A stretch of 38,852 bases of DNA from the NCBI GenBank assembly GCA_903857265.1, contig CAIODZ010000013.1:1-38852 (forward strand), read 5' to 3'. Origin of the DNA: an uncultured Phycisphaerales bacterium. Its GTDB lineage: Bacteria; Planctomycetota; Phycisphaerae; Sedimentisphaerales; Anaerobacaceae. Below the pieces are notes generated by a model. It searched no databases and was not told the DNA's origin. It was given only the letters and a program-made list of their open reading frames with translations. The position numbers were made by a program, and so were the translations under genes. Shown here piece after piece: positions 1 to 7,032 of the stretch (its first letter is position 1; each line of letters begins with the position of its first letter).

Positions 1-645
1 CAGGGTGAAACCCAGAGCGTTACCATCTCGCTGCAGAGGGGCGAATCCTTCAAGCAGGATGTGAAGCTGCAAATTAAATTGTCCAAGGGTGAAGGCATCA
101 CATTCGACCCGGCCAAAGTTACCGTCAAGGCCAGTGATAAGCCGGATGTGCAAATCAAGATTACGGCGCCCAAGGACGCTGCCCTCGGTGAGTATACTAT
201 CTCTGTGACGGGAACCCCGACAACCGGCGAACCGACTTCAGTGGAATTCAAAGTTAAAGTTATCGCTCCGGAGGCCGACTACATCGTTAAATCAGACAGC
301 CCCAAAGGCGGCAGCGCAATCAAGGGCGAAGGATTCAAGATTGTTGTCCCAACCTTCGACACGAAAATAAAACAGGGTGAAGTTCAAAGTGTCACCATCT
401 CTCTGGAGAGAGGCGATGCCTTCAAGCAGGATGTGAAGCTGGAAATTAAATTGTCCAAGGGTGAAGGTATCACATTCGACCCGGCCAAAGTTGTCGTCAA
501 GGCCAGCGATAAAGCGGATGTGCAACTCACGATTACGGCGTCCAAGAACACTGCCATCGGTGAGTATAAGGTCTCTGTGACAGGAACCCCGACAACCGGC
601 GAATCGACCTCAGTGGAATTCAAAGTGAATGTTGTGGCTCCATAG
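1..645 (+). CDS. Secreted tandem-repeat beta-sandwich protein, C-terminal part
   Basis: This is the 3' end of a gene that starts before the window; the frame is open from base 1 to the TAG at 643-645. The visible 214 residues hold one full copy and most of a second copy of a 124-residue unit (372 bases). The copies begin at bases 1 and 373 with QGE(T/V)QSVTISL and close with TSVEFKV(K/N)V(I/V)AP. About four fifths of aligned residues are identical. The unit is rich in alternating hydrophobic residues with a GEY(T/K)(I/V)SVTGTP segment, which resembles Ig-like/NEW3-type beta-sandwich domains of extracellular planctomycete proteins. I infer an extracellular adhesive or structural role. There is no catalytic motif, and the N-terminal signal and the rest of the protein lie outside the window. 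Confidence 0.75.
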   Translation, partial: QGETQSVTISLQRGESFKQDVKLQIKLSKGEGITFDPAKVTVKASDKPDVQIKITAPKDAALGEYTISVTGTPTTGEPTSVEFKVKVIAPEADYIVKSDSPKGGSAIKGEGFKIVVPTFDTKIKQGEVQSVTISLERGDAFKQDVKLEIKLSKGEGITFDPAKVVVKASDKADVQLTITASKNTAIGEYKVSVTGTPTTGESTSVEFKVNVVAP

Positions 646-659
646 ATTTTAAGGAAATT

Positions 660-695
660 GTTCAAGGGAAAGTGCGCAGGGAGGCGCACTTGAAC
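660..695 (+). terminator. Hairpin after the repeat-protein gene
   Basis: An 8-bp perfect stem (670-677 with 684-691, AAGTGCGC/GCGCACTT) has a 6-base loop. A second pairing, GTTCAAG with TTGAAC, can extend it across a small bulge. It sits 25 bases after the stop codon, where a terminator is expected, but no clean T-run follows, so it may instead protect the 3' end. Confidence 0.45.
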
Positions 696-833
696 TTGTT
701 CGTACGATGGCGATGCCGAGATAAGATATCTTTTCGGGTTGGCATAGAAAATGGGTATGCGGGTTTGGTCTGTCAGGCGGCGTGGCCGTGTGCGGTGAAC
801 ACTAAACCCCAAAAAAAGAAAGGTAGGATTGTT

Positions 834-983
834 ATGCTTTACACTTTAGCTGTAGTTCTGCTCATATTGTGGCTCCTGGGGTTAGTGAGTTCCTACACCA
901 TGGGCGGTTTCATTCACGTTCTCCTGGTGATTGCCGTTGTGGTTATTCTGGTTAGAGTCATCAGCGGACGAAGAGTCGTGTGA
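834..983 (+). CDS. Lmo0937-family small membrane protein
   Basis: This 49-residue protein is almost entirely two hydrophobic helices (about residues 3-20 and 27-43) joined by SSYTMGGFIH and ending in the basic tail GRRVV. The pattern LYTLAVVLLILWLLGLVSS and the GGFIHVLLVIA block match the lmo0937/DUF5670 family. That family is small, highly conserved, found in distant phyla and has no established function; in some bacteria it is stress-induced. The ATG at 834 is preceded by AAAGAAAGGTAGG. The frame stays open upstream to about 672, but that extension is not membrane-like and lacks a ribosome site, so the short form is preferred. Confidence 0.8.
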   Translation: MLYTLAVVLLILWLLGLVSSYTMGGFIHVLLVIAVVVILVRVISGRRVV

Positions 984-1025
984 CCTTTCGTGAGGCGGTT
1001 TTTTGCAATCCGACAAATACTAACT

Positions 1026-1069
1026 AAGACTATGTGCCCCTTTTCTTCGCAAAAGGGGCACATAGTCTT
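1026..1069. terminator. Bidirectional terminator hairpin, 19-bp perfect stem
   Basis: 1026-1044 (AAGACTATGTGCCCCTTTT) is the exact reverse complement of 1051-1069, around the 6-base loop CTTCGC. It lies between the end of the small membrane-protein gene (+) and the end of rplI (-), the expected place for a shared terminator of two converging genes. The AAAA/TTTT at the stem top helps both directions. Confidence 0.75.
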
Positions 1070-1093
1070 GTATGACAAGTTCATTATCTCAAG

Positions 1094-1154
1094 CAGCGTA
1101 TGGCGGATAGCGGATAGCAACGTTATAAACGTTACACACTACCCGCTACACGCC
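1094..1154. repeat. Word-repeat imperfect palindrome, element A
   Basis: The left arm repeats GCGGATA (GGCGGATAGCGGATAGC). The centre is AACGTTATAAACGTT. The right arm (about 1129-1154), reverse-complemented, reads GGCGTGTAGCGGGTAG, a diverged version of the left arm. It lies in the rplI 3' region. The architecture is shared with elements B-H although the words differ. Confidence 0.6.
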
Positions 1155-1170
1155 AATTCGCGATAGTATC

Positions 1171-1866
1171 TTACTTTTCTTTTTTCCCAGCCGACTTGCT
1201 TTTGCTTTTTGGTTTGCTTTCGCCTTCCGGCTTGGCTTTACCCTTTGGTTTGGCTTTGCCTTCCGGCTTGCTTTCACCCTCTGGCTTGGCTTCCCCTTCA
1301 GGTTTGGCTTCTGCTTCCGGCTTTGCCTCCGCCACCGGCTCCTGGGCTTTCAGCTCAGCAACTAATCTCGCGGCTTCTTTGGCAGCTTCTTTCTGCTGGG
1401 CCTTGAATGCCTCCGCGTCAATACCTTCAGGAACAACAACAACGCTCACCGAGGCAGTCAAATCGTCCGCAAACTCCAGCTTGACGCTGTATGTGCCGAC
1501 CTCTTTGATATGCTGATGGAGCATAACCACTTCGTCGGCAACCTCAAAGCCCTGCTCTCGCAGGTTCTTTGCGATATCGTGTCTGAAAACCGAGCCGAAC
1601 AGATGACCAACCTCGTTGGCCGCCGCTGCGATGACTGCCTCGGCGCCGTTGACGGCCTGGGCCGCCTTTTCGAGCTGCTTGCGCTCAAGATTACGCTCTT
1701 CGGCTCTCGCCGCCTTGGCCTTGGCGATTGACTTTATGTTGTTATCCGTAGCGGCCTTGGCAAAACCCTGCGGAAACAGGTAATTTCTCGCGTAGCCGTC
1801 GGCGACATCCACAACATCTCCGAGATAGCCCAGTTTACGCACGTCACTAACTAATAACACCTTCAT
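1171..1866 (-). CDS. rplI: 50S ribosomal protein bL9 with long charged tail
   Basis: This is bL9, which binds 23S rRNA at the base of the L1 stalk. The first 20 residues, MKVLLVSDVRKLGYLGDVVD, and the following GYARNYLFPQGFAKAAT are the hallmark N-domain. A Lys/Glu/Ala-rich connecting helix and a C-domain with Gly-His-Leu-Phe-Gly-Ser-Val (GHLFGSV) follow. At 231 residues it is about 80 longer than the usual 148. From about residue 175 it carries a repetitive tail of AKPEGE/SKPEG-type six-residue units ending in KSKSAGKKEK. The tail is low complexity and probably disordered. It is the last gene of the rpsF-ssb-rpsR-rplI run, 56 bases after rpsR. The ATG at 1864-1866 is preceded by GGAGG. Confidence 0.97.
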   Translation of the reverse strand: MKVLLVSDVRKLGYLGDVVDVADGYARNYLFPQGFAKAATDNNIKSIAKAKAARAEERNLERKQLEKAAQAVNGAEAVIAAAANEVGHLFGSVFRHDIAKNLREQGFEVADEVVMLHQHIKEVGTYSVKLEFADDLTASVSVVVVPEGIDAEAFKAQQKEAAKEAARLVAELKAQEPVAEAKPEAEAKPEGEAKPEGESKPEGKAKPKGKAKPEGESKPKSKSKSAGKKEK

Positions 1867-1922
1867 TTACATACCTCCGCTTAAACAGTAGCGTCAAAAT
1901 TGTCTGGATATTCAAAAATACG

Positions 1923-2225
1923 TTATGCGCAAAACGGCAGAAGAGCCATAAATCTTGCGCGTTTGATTGCGTTTTTGACCTTGCGCTGACAGCCGGCACA
2001 ATTGCCGCTGCGCTTGCGGGAATATATTTTGCCGCGATGCGTCAGCAGCTTCTGCAGGGTCTCGATATCCTTGTAATCCACGTACTCTTCGCGTCGTCTG
2101 CAGAACCTGCACTGGGTCTGCTGCGGCGCCGCCAGCTTACGGGTGTCCGACCTGTCGCCTCCGCCTCTTCTGTCGTCTCTTCTTTCGCCTCTTCTATCAT
2201 CTCTTCTTTCGCCATATTCCGCCAT
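1923..2225 (-). CDS. rpsR: 30S ribosomal protein bS18, zinc-type
   Basis: bS18 pairs with bS6 on the 30S platform. The core is recognised by [15 protein letters not shown], followed by [13 protein letters not shown] and [19 protein letters not shown]. Cysteine pairs CRFC (near residue 40) and CAGC (near residue 76) make this the C+ form that can bind zinc. The first about 30 residues are an Arg/Asp/Gly repeat (ERRDDRRG twice), an unusual basic/acidic extension. The ATG at 2223-2225 follows GAGGTGAAAAT on the coding strand, a good ribosome site. The gene is 100 bases from ssb; that gap is filled by element B. Confidence 0.96.
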   Translation of the reverse strand: MAEYGERRDDRRGERRDDRRGGGDRSDTRKLAAPQQTQCRFCRRREEYVDYKDIETLQKLLTHRGKIYSRKRSGNCAGCQRKVKNAIKRARFMALLPFCA

Positions 2226-2245
2226 ATTTTCACCTCTATGAACAA

Positions 2246-2317
2246 TTTTTAGTTTCGAGTTTCAAGTTTTCAGTTAGTAACAACTAAAAACTCAACACTA
2301 AGAACTCAAAACTTTTT
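2246..2317. repeat. Word-repeat imperfect palindrome, element B
   Basis: The left arm (2247-2280) repeats variants of AGTTTCGAGTTTCAAGTTTTC. The right arm (2281-2316) reads AACTAAAAACTCAACACTAAGAACTCAAAAC, i.e. repeated complements (AAACTC, GAACTC). The whole can fold back on itself with mismatches. It occupies most of the ssb-rpsR gap inside a ribosomal-protein operon. Confidence 0.6.
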
Positions 2318-2325
2318 CTTTTCAC

Positions 2326-2784
2326 TTAAAATGGTATATCATCTGCGGGAGGGTGCGCTCCCTTTACTGGTCCGTTAGTTTCCGGCTCAACCTGGCTTTC
2401 AGGCCCGGGTTCACCGCCTGCTGCTCCGGCCTCACCGCCGGCCCCGCCGCCGACAGGTCCGCCGAGAAACTGGAAATTCTCGACGACAACCCTGTGCCTG
2501 CTTCGCTTGGAACCATCCTGCGCCGTCCACTGTTCAAACGACAGCCGACCCTCCACAAAGAGAGGTCTGCCCTTGCGCATATACTTGTTGAGCGTCTCGG
2601 CAGGCCGACCAAAGGCACGGCAATCAACAAAGCATACTTCCTCTTTGCTCTCGCCTTCCTTGCTCGTCCACTTGCGGTTTATCGCAAGGCCGAACTCAAC
2701 AACGGGCGTCTGACTCGGCAGATACGATAACTGCGGGTCCCGCGTCAGGTTGCCCATCAACATTACCTTATTAAAATTCGCCAT
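2326..2784 (-). CDS. ssb: Single-stranded DNA-binding protein
   Basis: SSB coats single-stranded DNA in replication and repair and recruits partners through its C-terminal tip. An OB-fold occupies about residues 1-110: FNKVMLMGNLTRDPQLSY at the start, then VCFVDCRAFGRPAETLNKYM and KGRPLFVEGRLSFEQW. A Gly/Ala/Pro linker follows, and the acidic tip DDIPF is the canonical partner-binding end. The length of 152 is normal. The ATG follows GAGGAGTTATCT. Its position between rpsF and rpsR is the classical one. Confidence 0.97.
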   Translation of the reverse strand: MANFNKVMLMGNLTRDPQLSYLPSQTPVVEFGLAINRKWTSKEGESKEEVCFVDCRAFGRPAETLNKYMRKGRPLFVEGRLSFEQWTAQDGSKRSRHRVVVENFQFLGGPVGGGAGGEAGAAGGEPGPESQVEPETNGPVKGAHPPADDIPF

Positions 2785-2861
2785 AGATAACTCCTCTATT
2801 CTTCAGCGCCCTCCTCAACAAGAGAAGCGGCCGTTTTCAGTCAATACTCACAAACAGATTA

Positions 2862-3308
2862 CTAAACCTGCTGCTCAGGGTTATCCGCGACTTCCGTTCC
2901 GGCGGCTTCCGGCTCGTTCTGCGCCACAGTAGTATCATCGGCAGCAACAGGGGCAGCAGGAGCATGCGCCGCAGCTGTCGCCTGCTTGATGATATCTTCC
3001 TCAGTGAGGTGCTCCACCCTGAGAATCAGCGCACGCATAACGCGTTCCGAGAGCAGCACGTCCCGCTCTAATTCGTGGATTTTTAGCCCATCGGCCTTGA
3101 AATAAGCGAGGATGTAAGTCCCCCGGCTGACCCTTTTAATCGGATAGGCCAGCGGTCTTTCATCCCATTTTTTCAGCGACACGATTTGGGCATCGATTTT
3201 GTTCAGCATTTTCGTAACGAGCTCGATAATGCCGTCCCAGTCCTTGGCCGCCTCGGCCGAATCAATCAGGAACATTACTTCGTAAAGCTTCTTAACTCCA
3301 GTTTCCAA
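2862..3308 (-). CDS. rpsF: 30S ribosomal protein bS6 (TTG start)
   Basis: bS6 forms the S6/S18 pair of the 30S platform. The fold is seen in KLYEVMFLIDS, WDERPLAYPIKRVSRGTYIL and LERDVLLSERVMRALILRV. After about residue 110 there is an Ala/Pro/Glu-rich tail absent from minimal bS6. The start is set by the ribosome site: GGAGG lies 8 bases before a TTG at 3306-3308, giving M-E-T-G-V-K-K-L-Y-E. Another TTG 18 bases upstream would overlap that ribosome site and is unlikely. The nearest internal ATG would remove the first beta strand. Confidence 0.94.
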   Translation of the reverse strand: METGVKKLYEVMFLIDSAEAAKDWDGIIELVTKMLNKIDAQIVSLKKWDERPLAYPIKRVSRGTYILAYFKADGLKIHELERDVLLSERVMRALILRVEHLTEEDIIKQATAAAHAPAAPVAADDTTVAQNEPEAAGTEVADNPEQQV

Positions 3309-3359
3309 CTTAGATACCTCCAGCAAAATTTTTCGACTCTACGTTCGACATATTTCAAT

Positions 3360-3935
3360 TCATTCTTCAAACCGGTTATGTTTTGTCATCGCGACTCCAA
3401 TACCTTCTTCAAGCCAGCAAATTGCCGCGTCCTTAGCGCGCCCGATTCCCTGGTTTACCTGCTCGGCCTCGACCGGGCCCGGCTCGCTAAGCACATATTC
3501 TACTGCTTCGCCCATTTTGCACTGGCCTATCCCGACTCTTAATCGGGGCACGTCTTCGGTGCCGAGCTTTTCTACCACGTCTGCCAGACCGTTGTGCCCG
3601 CCGGCGGAACCTTTTGCCCTTAACCTTATCTGTCCCGGCTCAAGCCACATATCATCGAGCACTAACAGCACGTCATTCAAATCTATCTTGTAAAAACCCA
3701 TCGCGTCAGCCACCGGCTGGCCGCTGCAATTCATATATTGCATCGGCTTCAGCAGCAAAACCTGGTCGCCGGCATATTCGCCCTTACCCAGATGGCCGCC
3801 GAAACTGCTTTTGTTTACCTCTATGCCAAGCACCCCGCCGAGCATATCAATCACCTTGAAGCCGACGTTGTGCCGCGTTTCGGCATACTTCTTACCAGGA
3901 TTGCCAAGTCCAACTATCATCTTCATACCAGGCAT
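3360..3935 (-). CDS. pth: Peptidyl-tRNA hydrolase
   Basis: Pth cleaves peptidyl-tRNAs that drop off ribosomes, recycling tRNA. The 191-residue protein has the motifs IVGLGNPGKKYAETRHNVGF (with the catalytic His in RHNVG), QYMNCSGQPV, LVLDDMWLEPGQIRLRAKGS and GGHNGL. Length and motif order are those of bacterial Pth. Three in-frame ATGs (codons 1, 4 and 6) are possible starts and no ribosome site decides between them; the longest is given. The gene is 24 bases after rplY, a frequent pairing since both concern translation. Confidence 0.95.
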   Translation of the reverse strand: MPGMKMIVGLGNPGKKYAETRHNVGFKVIDMLGGVLGIEVNKSSFGGHLGKGEYAGDQVLLLKPMQYMNCSGQPVADAMGFYKIDLNDVLLVLDDMWLEPGQIRLRAKGSAGGHNGLADVVEKLGTEDVPRLRVGIGQCKMGEAVEYVLSEPGPVEAEQVNQGIGRAKDAAICWLEEGIGVAMTKHNRFEE

Positions 3936-3959
3936 AGTGCCGGCTCGCTAAAAACAGCC

Positions 3960-4655
3960 CTATTTCTTTTCCTCTTTTTTCTCTTTCTTCTCTTTTGGCT
4001 CCTTCGCCTCGGCTGTTGCTTCGCCCTCTTCCGGCTCTTCCTTGGCCGCGGTTATAACCTCAGGAGCGACAGGCATTTCGGCCTCAAGCTCTTCTGTCGT
4101 CTTAACCTCAGCGACTATGTGGCAGGTCGCAACGAGCAACTCAGGCGAGCTTATCAGCTTGACCCCTTCGGGCAACTGAATATCCTTGGCGTGAATCGCA
4201 TCGCCCAGGGCCATTTCCTTGACGGATATAACAATACGCTCGGGTATCTGGGTAACACGACACTCGACTTCGAGCTTGCCTGTGTGAATCTCGACCATTC
4301 CGCCTTCTTGAGCGCCTTTGGCTGTGCCCTTCGTCTCTATAGGCACGGTTACGCGAACCATCTCGGTAACATCCACGCGCATCAGGTCAACGTGAATGAT
4401 GTCCGTGCCGACATAGTCGTACTGCACGTCCTTGACAAGCAGGGTCTCATTCTTTTTGTTTATCTCGACCTCCATCAGCCGATGCCCTTGCTGCAGCGCC
4501 TCTCTGAAGCTTTTGGCATTCAGAGTGATTGTGGCCGGCTCTTGCTTATGACCATAAACCACGGCCGGGATTTGACCTTTCTTACGCAACTTGATTGCGT
4601 CCTTCGAACCCACACCTTGACGAATCTCGGCTTTTAACACCTGTGCTTTATCCAT
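3960..4655 (-). CDS. rplY: 50S ribosomal protein bL25, Ctc form
   Basis: This is the long (Ctc/TL5-like) form of bL25, which binds 5S rRNA. The N-domain reads LKAEIRQGVGSKDAIKLRKK and GQIPAVVYGHKQEP. A second beta domain contains VPIETKGTAKGAQEGGMVE and HAKDIQLPEGVKL. It ends in a Glu/Lys-rich tail of about 30 residues (AKEPKEKKEKKEEKK). The ATG at 4653-4655 has GAGG five bases upstream. The frame could start seven codons earlier, but that would place the ribosome site inside the gene. It lies 50 bases after prs. Confidence 0.94.
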   Translation of the reverse strand: MDKAQVLKAEIRQGVGSKDAIKLRKKGQIPAVVYGHKQEPATITLNAKSFREALQQGHRLMEVEINKKNETLLVKDVQYDYVGTDIIHVDLMRVDVTEMVRVTVPIETKGTAKGAQEGGMVEIHTGKLEVECRVTQIPERIVISVKEMALGDAIHAKDIQLPEGVKLISSPELLVATCHIVAEVKTTEELEAEMPVAPEVITAAKEEPEEGEATAEAKEPKEKKEKKEEKK

Positions 4656-4705
4656 AACATCCTCACAACAAACCAAACTTTCTATTTCAAAAAGCCAGCT
4701 ATCAA

Positions 4706-5659
4706 CTAATGAGCGCTGAATAAGCTGCTGACCGATTCATTTCTGTGTATTCTCTTTATCGCCTCGCCGACCATTGCCGACACCGTCAGAACTTTTATTT
4801 TCTTCAATTTAGCCGCCTCGGCGTTTAGTGGTATCGTGTCGGTAACAACAATCTCATCGACAGGCGTTTCGCCCAGTTTTTCGACCGCGCCCGGGGCAAA
4901 AACGCCGTGCGTCGCCCCCACGTAGATTTTCTTGGCCCCGCGTTCCTTAACGAGCGCCGCTGCGGAACAAATAGTGCCCGCGGTGGTAATCATATCATCA
5001 CACATAAGAATGTTTCTGCCCTGGACGCTACCTATAAGCTCCTGTGCCTGCACCTGGCTACCGCTGATGCGCCTCTTGTGAATAATCGCCAGATCCCCGC
5101 TAAGCTGCGAGGCGTACCGGGACGCGATTTTGATATTGCCCACATCGGGCGAAACAACAGTCAGGTTCTCAATCTTCTTGTCGCGGAAATACTCGCTCAG
5201 CACAAGCGAGCCGGTCAGGTGGTCAACCGGTATATCGAAGAACCCCTGCAGCTGCTGCGCGTGCAGGTCAACGGCAAGAATCCGGTCTGCGCCAGCGGCG
5301 GTAATCACGTTGGCGACGAGTTTGGCCGTAATCGGAACCCGGCCTTCGTCTTTTCGGTCCTGGCGAGCATAACCAAAATACGGGATAACCGCGGTAACTC
5401 TTTTTGCGCTCGCCCGTTTGAGGCAATCGAGATATATGAGCAGCTCGACGAGGTTTTCATCGACGGGACTGCATGTGGATTGAATAACGAAACAGTCCCT
5501 GCCCCGCACGTCATCCTCGACACGGATGATTTTTTCGCCGTCCGGGAATTTTTCTATCTGTGCTCCGCCCACAGGCAGCTCAAGATATTTACACACCGCT
5601 TTTGCCAGCGGCTCGTTGGAGCAGCCCGAAAATACCTTTATGCTATCATTTAAAAACAT
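4706..5659 (-). CDS. prs: Ribose-phosphate pyrophosphokinase
   Basis: PRPP synthetase makes phosphoribosyl pyrophosphate from ribose 5-phosphate and ATP, feeding nucleotide, histidine and tryptophan synthesis. The 317 residues match class I enzymes. Seen motifs are KIFSG-like KVFSGCSNEPLA, FPDGE, IPYFGYARQDRK (ATP-binding flexible loop with the catalytic Arg), LAVDLHAQQLQGFFDIPVDH, VVSPDVG, and the ribose-phosphate loop MCDDMITTAGTI. AAGGAG precedes the ATG. It starts 10 bases after the glmU-like gene, an order common in bacteria. Confidence 0.97.
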   Translation of the reverse strand: MFLNDSIKVFSGCSNEPLAKAVCKYLELPVGGAQIEKFPDGEKIIRVEDDVRGRDCFVIQSTCSPVDENLVELLIYLDCLKRASAKRVTAVIPYFGYARQDRKDEGRVPITAKLVANVITAAGADRILAVDLHAQQLQGFFDIPVDHLTGSLVLSEYFRDKKIENLTVVSPDVGNIKIASRYASQLSGDLAIIHKRRISGSQVQAQELIGSVQGRNILMCDDMITTAGTICSAAALVKERGAKKIYVGATHGVFAPGAVEKLGETPVDEIVVTDTIPLNAEAAKLKKIKVLTVSAMVGEAIKRIHRNESVSSLFSAH

Positions 5660-5669
5660 CGTTCACTCC

Positions 5670-6665
5670 TTATCCCCGACGCCCATCGCCTGTTTCCTGG
5701 CGCTCGATATTCGAGTAGCCGGCCTCAAGCGTAACGCCGTCGCCGATTTTCTCGCTGTTTCGCAGATACACAAACGGTCCGATTCGACAATTTCGACCAA
5801 TTGAGACCTCGCCGAATATGCAGCAGAACGGCTCAATCACAGTATCCTGGCCGATTCGCACCTTTGCGTCTATCCAGGTATTGGGCGGGTCTATGATTGT
5901 TGCGCCGGTTTCCATCAGCCGCTTTTGTATTCTTCGCTGCATAATCTTGCCGGTATCGCTAAGCTGCTCCCGGCTGTTGACGCTTATCGCCTCTTCCGGG
6001 CGAACCGCCGTAACCGCCACGACCTTGTGCCCGCTTTCGATAATCATCGCCAGGGCGTCGGTAACATAAAACTCACCCTTGACTCTGTCTGGCTGCACCT
6101 GCTGGACGTATTCGAAAAGTATCTTATTGTCGAAAAGATAATAGCTTGGGTTGACTTCCTGGATTTTCAGTTGCTCGGGCGTACAGTTTGAGTGTTCGAC
6201 GACGCCCTGGATATTGCCGTAAGCGTCACGGACAATGCGTCCGTAGCCGGTCGGGTCTTCGAGAATGGCGGTAGCCAGCGTCACGGCGGCACGCCCGGCC
6301 TCGTGTTTGGCAACCACCGTCTTGAGCGTCTCAGCTCTAATCAGCGGCCCGTCGCCGCAAAGCACCAGCGTCTGGCCCGCAAAATCTTTCAAATGCTCCC
6401 TGCAACACATAACCGCGTGGGCCGTCCCTTTTTGCTCGGGCTGAATCACCCATATTATGTCGTTCGCGTCGCTGAACTGCTCTTTGACCTTCTCGGAATT
6501 ATAGCCAATAACGACGTATATTTTTTCGACGCCGACTCCCCGGCAGGCATCCAGAACATAAGAGAGCATAGGTCTTCCGCAGACCTCGTGGAGGACCTTT
6601 GGTATCTTTGTGTTCATCCGCTTGCTTACGCCCGCGGCCAGAATTATCGCAACTCTTTGCGCCAT
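5670..6665 (-). CDS. glmU: GlmU-like UDP-GlcNAc pyrophosphorylase, shortened C-terminus
   Basis: The N-terminal half (residues 1 to about 225) is a GlmU nucleotidyltransferase: LAAGVSKRMNTKIPKVLHEV (the LAAGxGxRM...PKxLH signature), then GDGPLIRAETL, GRIVRD, EVNPSYYLFD and EFYVTDALAM. It should make UDP-GlcNAc from GlcNAc-1-phosphate and UTP for cell-envelope sugars. Only about three or four turns of the left-handed beta helix follow (TWIDAKVRIGQDTVIEPFC...), and the protein stops at 331 residues against about 455 usual. The acetyltransferase active-site region is absent, so the acetylation step must be done elsewhere. The last residues, ERQETGDGRRG, look unlike a beta helix. The ribosome site is weak. 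prs follows 10 bases later. Confidence 0.85.
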   Translation of the reverse strand: MAQRVAIILAAGVSKRMNTKIPKVLHEVCGRPMLSYVLDACRGVGVEKIYVVIGYNSEKVKEQFSDANDIIWVIQPEQKGTAHAVMCCREHLKDFAGQTLVLCGDGPLIRAETLKTVVAKHEAGRAAVTLATAILEDPTGYGRIVRDAYGNIQGVVEHSNCTPEQLKIQEVNPSYYLFDNKILFEYVQQVQPDRVKGEFYVTDALAMIIESGHKVVAVTAVRPEEAISVNSREQLSDTGKIMQRRIQKRLMETGATIIDPPNTWIDAKVRIGQDTVIEPFCCIFGEVSIGRNCRIGPFVYLRNSEKIGDGVTLEAGYSNIERQETGDGRRG

Positions 6666-6688
6666 TTATCACTTTTCCAAATTACTTT

Positions 6689-6763
6689 TGAACAGGTGAG
6701 CAGTTGACCGCAGGTGAACAGACTACTATCTACTGTTCACCTGTTCTACTATTCACCTGCTCT
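6689..6763. repeat. Word-repeat palindrome, element C (11-bp perfect core)
   Basis: The left arm repeats AACAGGTGAGCAG and CAGGTGAACAG. The right arm gives CTGTTCACCTG and TTCACCTGCTCTG. The core 6711-6721 / 6733-6743 is a perfect 11-bp inverted repeat around an 11-base spacer. It sits between tRNA-Gln and the glmU-like gene. Confidence 0.65.
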
Positions 6764-6780
6764 GTTGGCCTTCGGCCAAC
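6764..6780 (-). terminator. Small hairpin directly after tRNA-Gln
   Basis: GTTGGCC (6764-6770) pairs with GGCCAAC (6774-6780) over a 3-base loop. On the minus strand it begins at the tRNA discriminator base, so it could act in 3' processing or termination. There is no T-run. Confidence 0.35.
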
Positions 6781-6851
6781 TACCCGGCCAGGACTCGAAC
6801 CTGGAATGGGAGGACCAAAACCTCCTGTGTTACCGATTACACCACCGGGTA
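6780..6851 (-). tRNA. tRNA-Gln (anticodon UUG)
   Basis: On the minus strand, a 7-bp acceptor stem TACCCGG/CCGGGTA closes a full cloverleaf. The anticodon arm GGAGG-TTTTGGT-CCTCC puts TTG at positions 34-36, which reads CAA. The T arm is CCAGG-TTCGAGT-CCTGG. The discriminator base is G, as expected for tRNA-Gln. CCA is not encoded and must be added after transcription. It is read in the same direction as the glmU-prs run and may be co-transcribed. Confidence 0.95.
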
Positions 6852-6858
6852 ATCTTTC

Positions 6859-6951
6859 ATTGACGATTTCCAATTGATTATTGATTATTCGCCGGCACCA
6901 GAAGCGTTCAAGGGCCGCTCTTTAATTATCAATCATCAATCTTCGTTGTCA
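6859..6951. repeat. Word-repeat imperfect palindrome, element D
   Basis: The left arm (6859-6889) contains ATTGATTATTGATTATT. The right arm (6923-6951), reverse-complemented, contains ATTGATGATTGATAATT and closes with TGAC. About 15 of 17 core positions agree. A 33-base G+C-rich centre separates the arms. Confidence 0.55.
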
Positions 6952-7032
6952 CGGAGGCCATTCCAAAGTCGGCCTGACTGGACGCCGCCGGAGGCCTGAA
7001 TCAACTATGCCGTGATACTGTTGACCCACTCG

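Noticed and set aside
1200..1330. CRISPR-like repeats in the rplI 3' end
   Set aside because: The 18-base periodicity encodes the AKPEGE protein repeat; there are no unique spacers.
2042..2245. Alternative frame over rpsR rich in Glu/Ala
   Set aside because: It is caused by the Arg/Asp repeat of bS18 read in another frame.
3738..4637. Long plus-strand open frame (299 codons) opposite rplY and pth
   Set aside because: It is antisense to two clear genes, has no ribosome site and shows no family features; it arises from the codon bias of the real strand.
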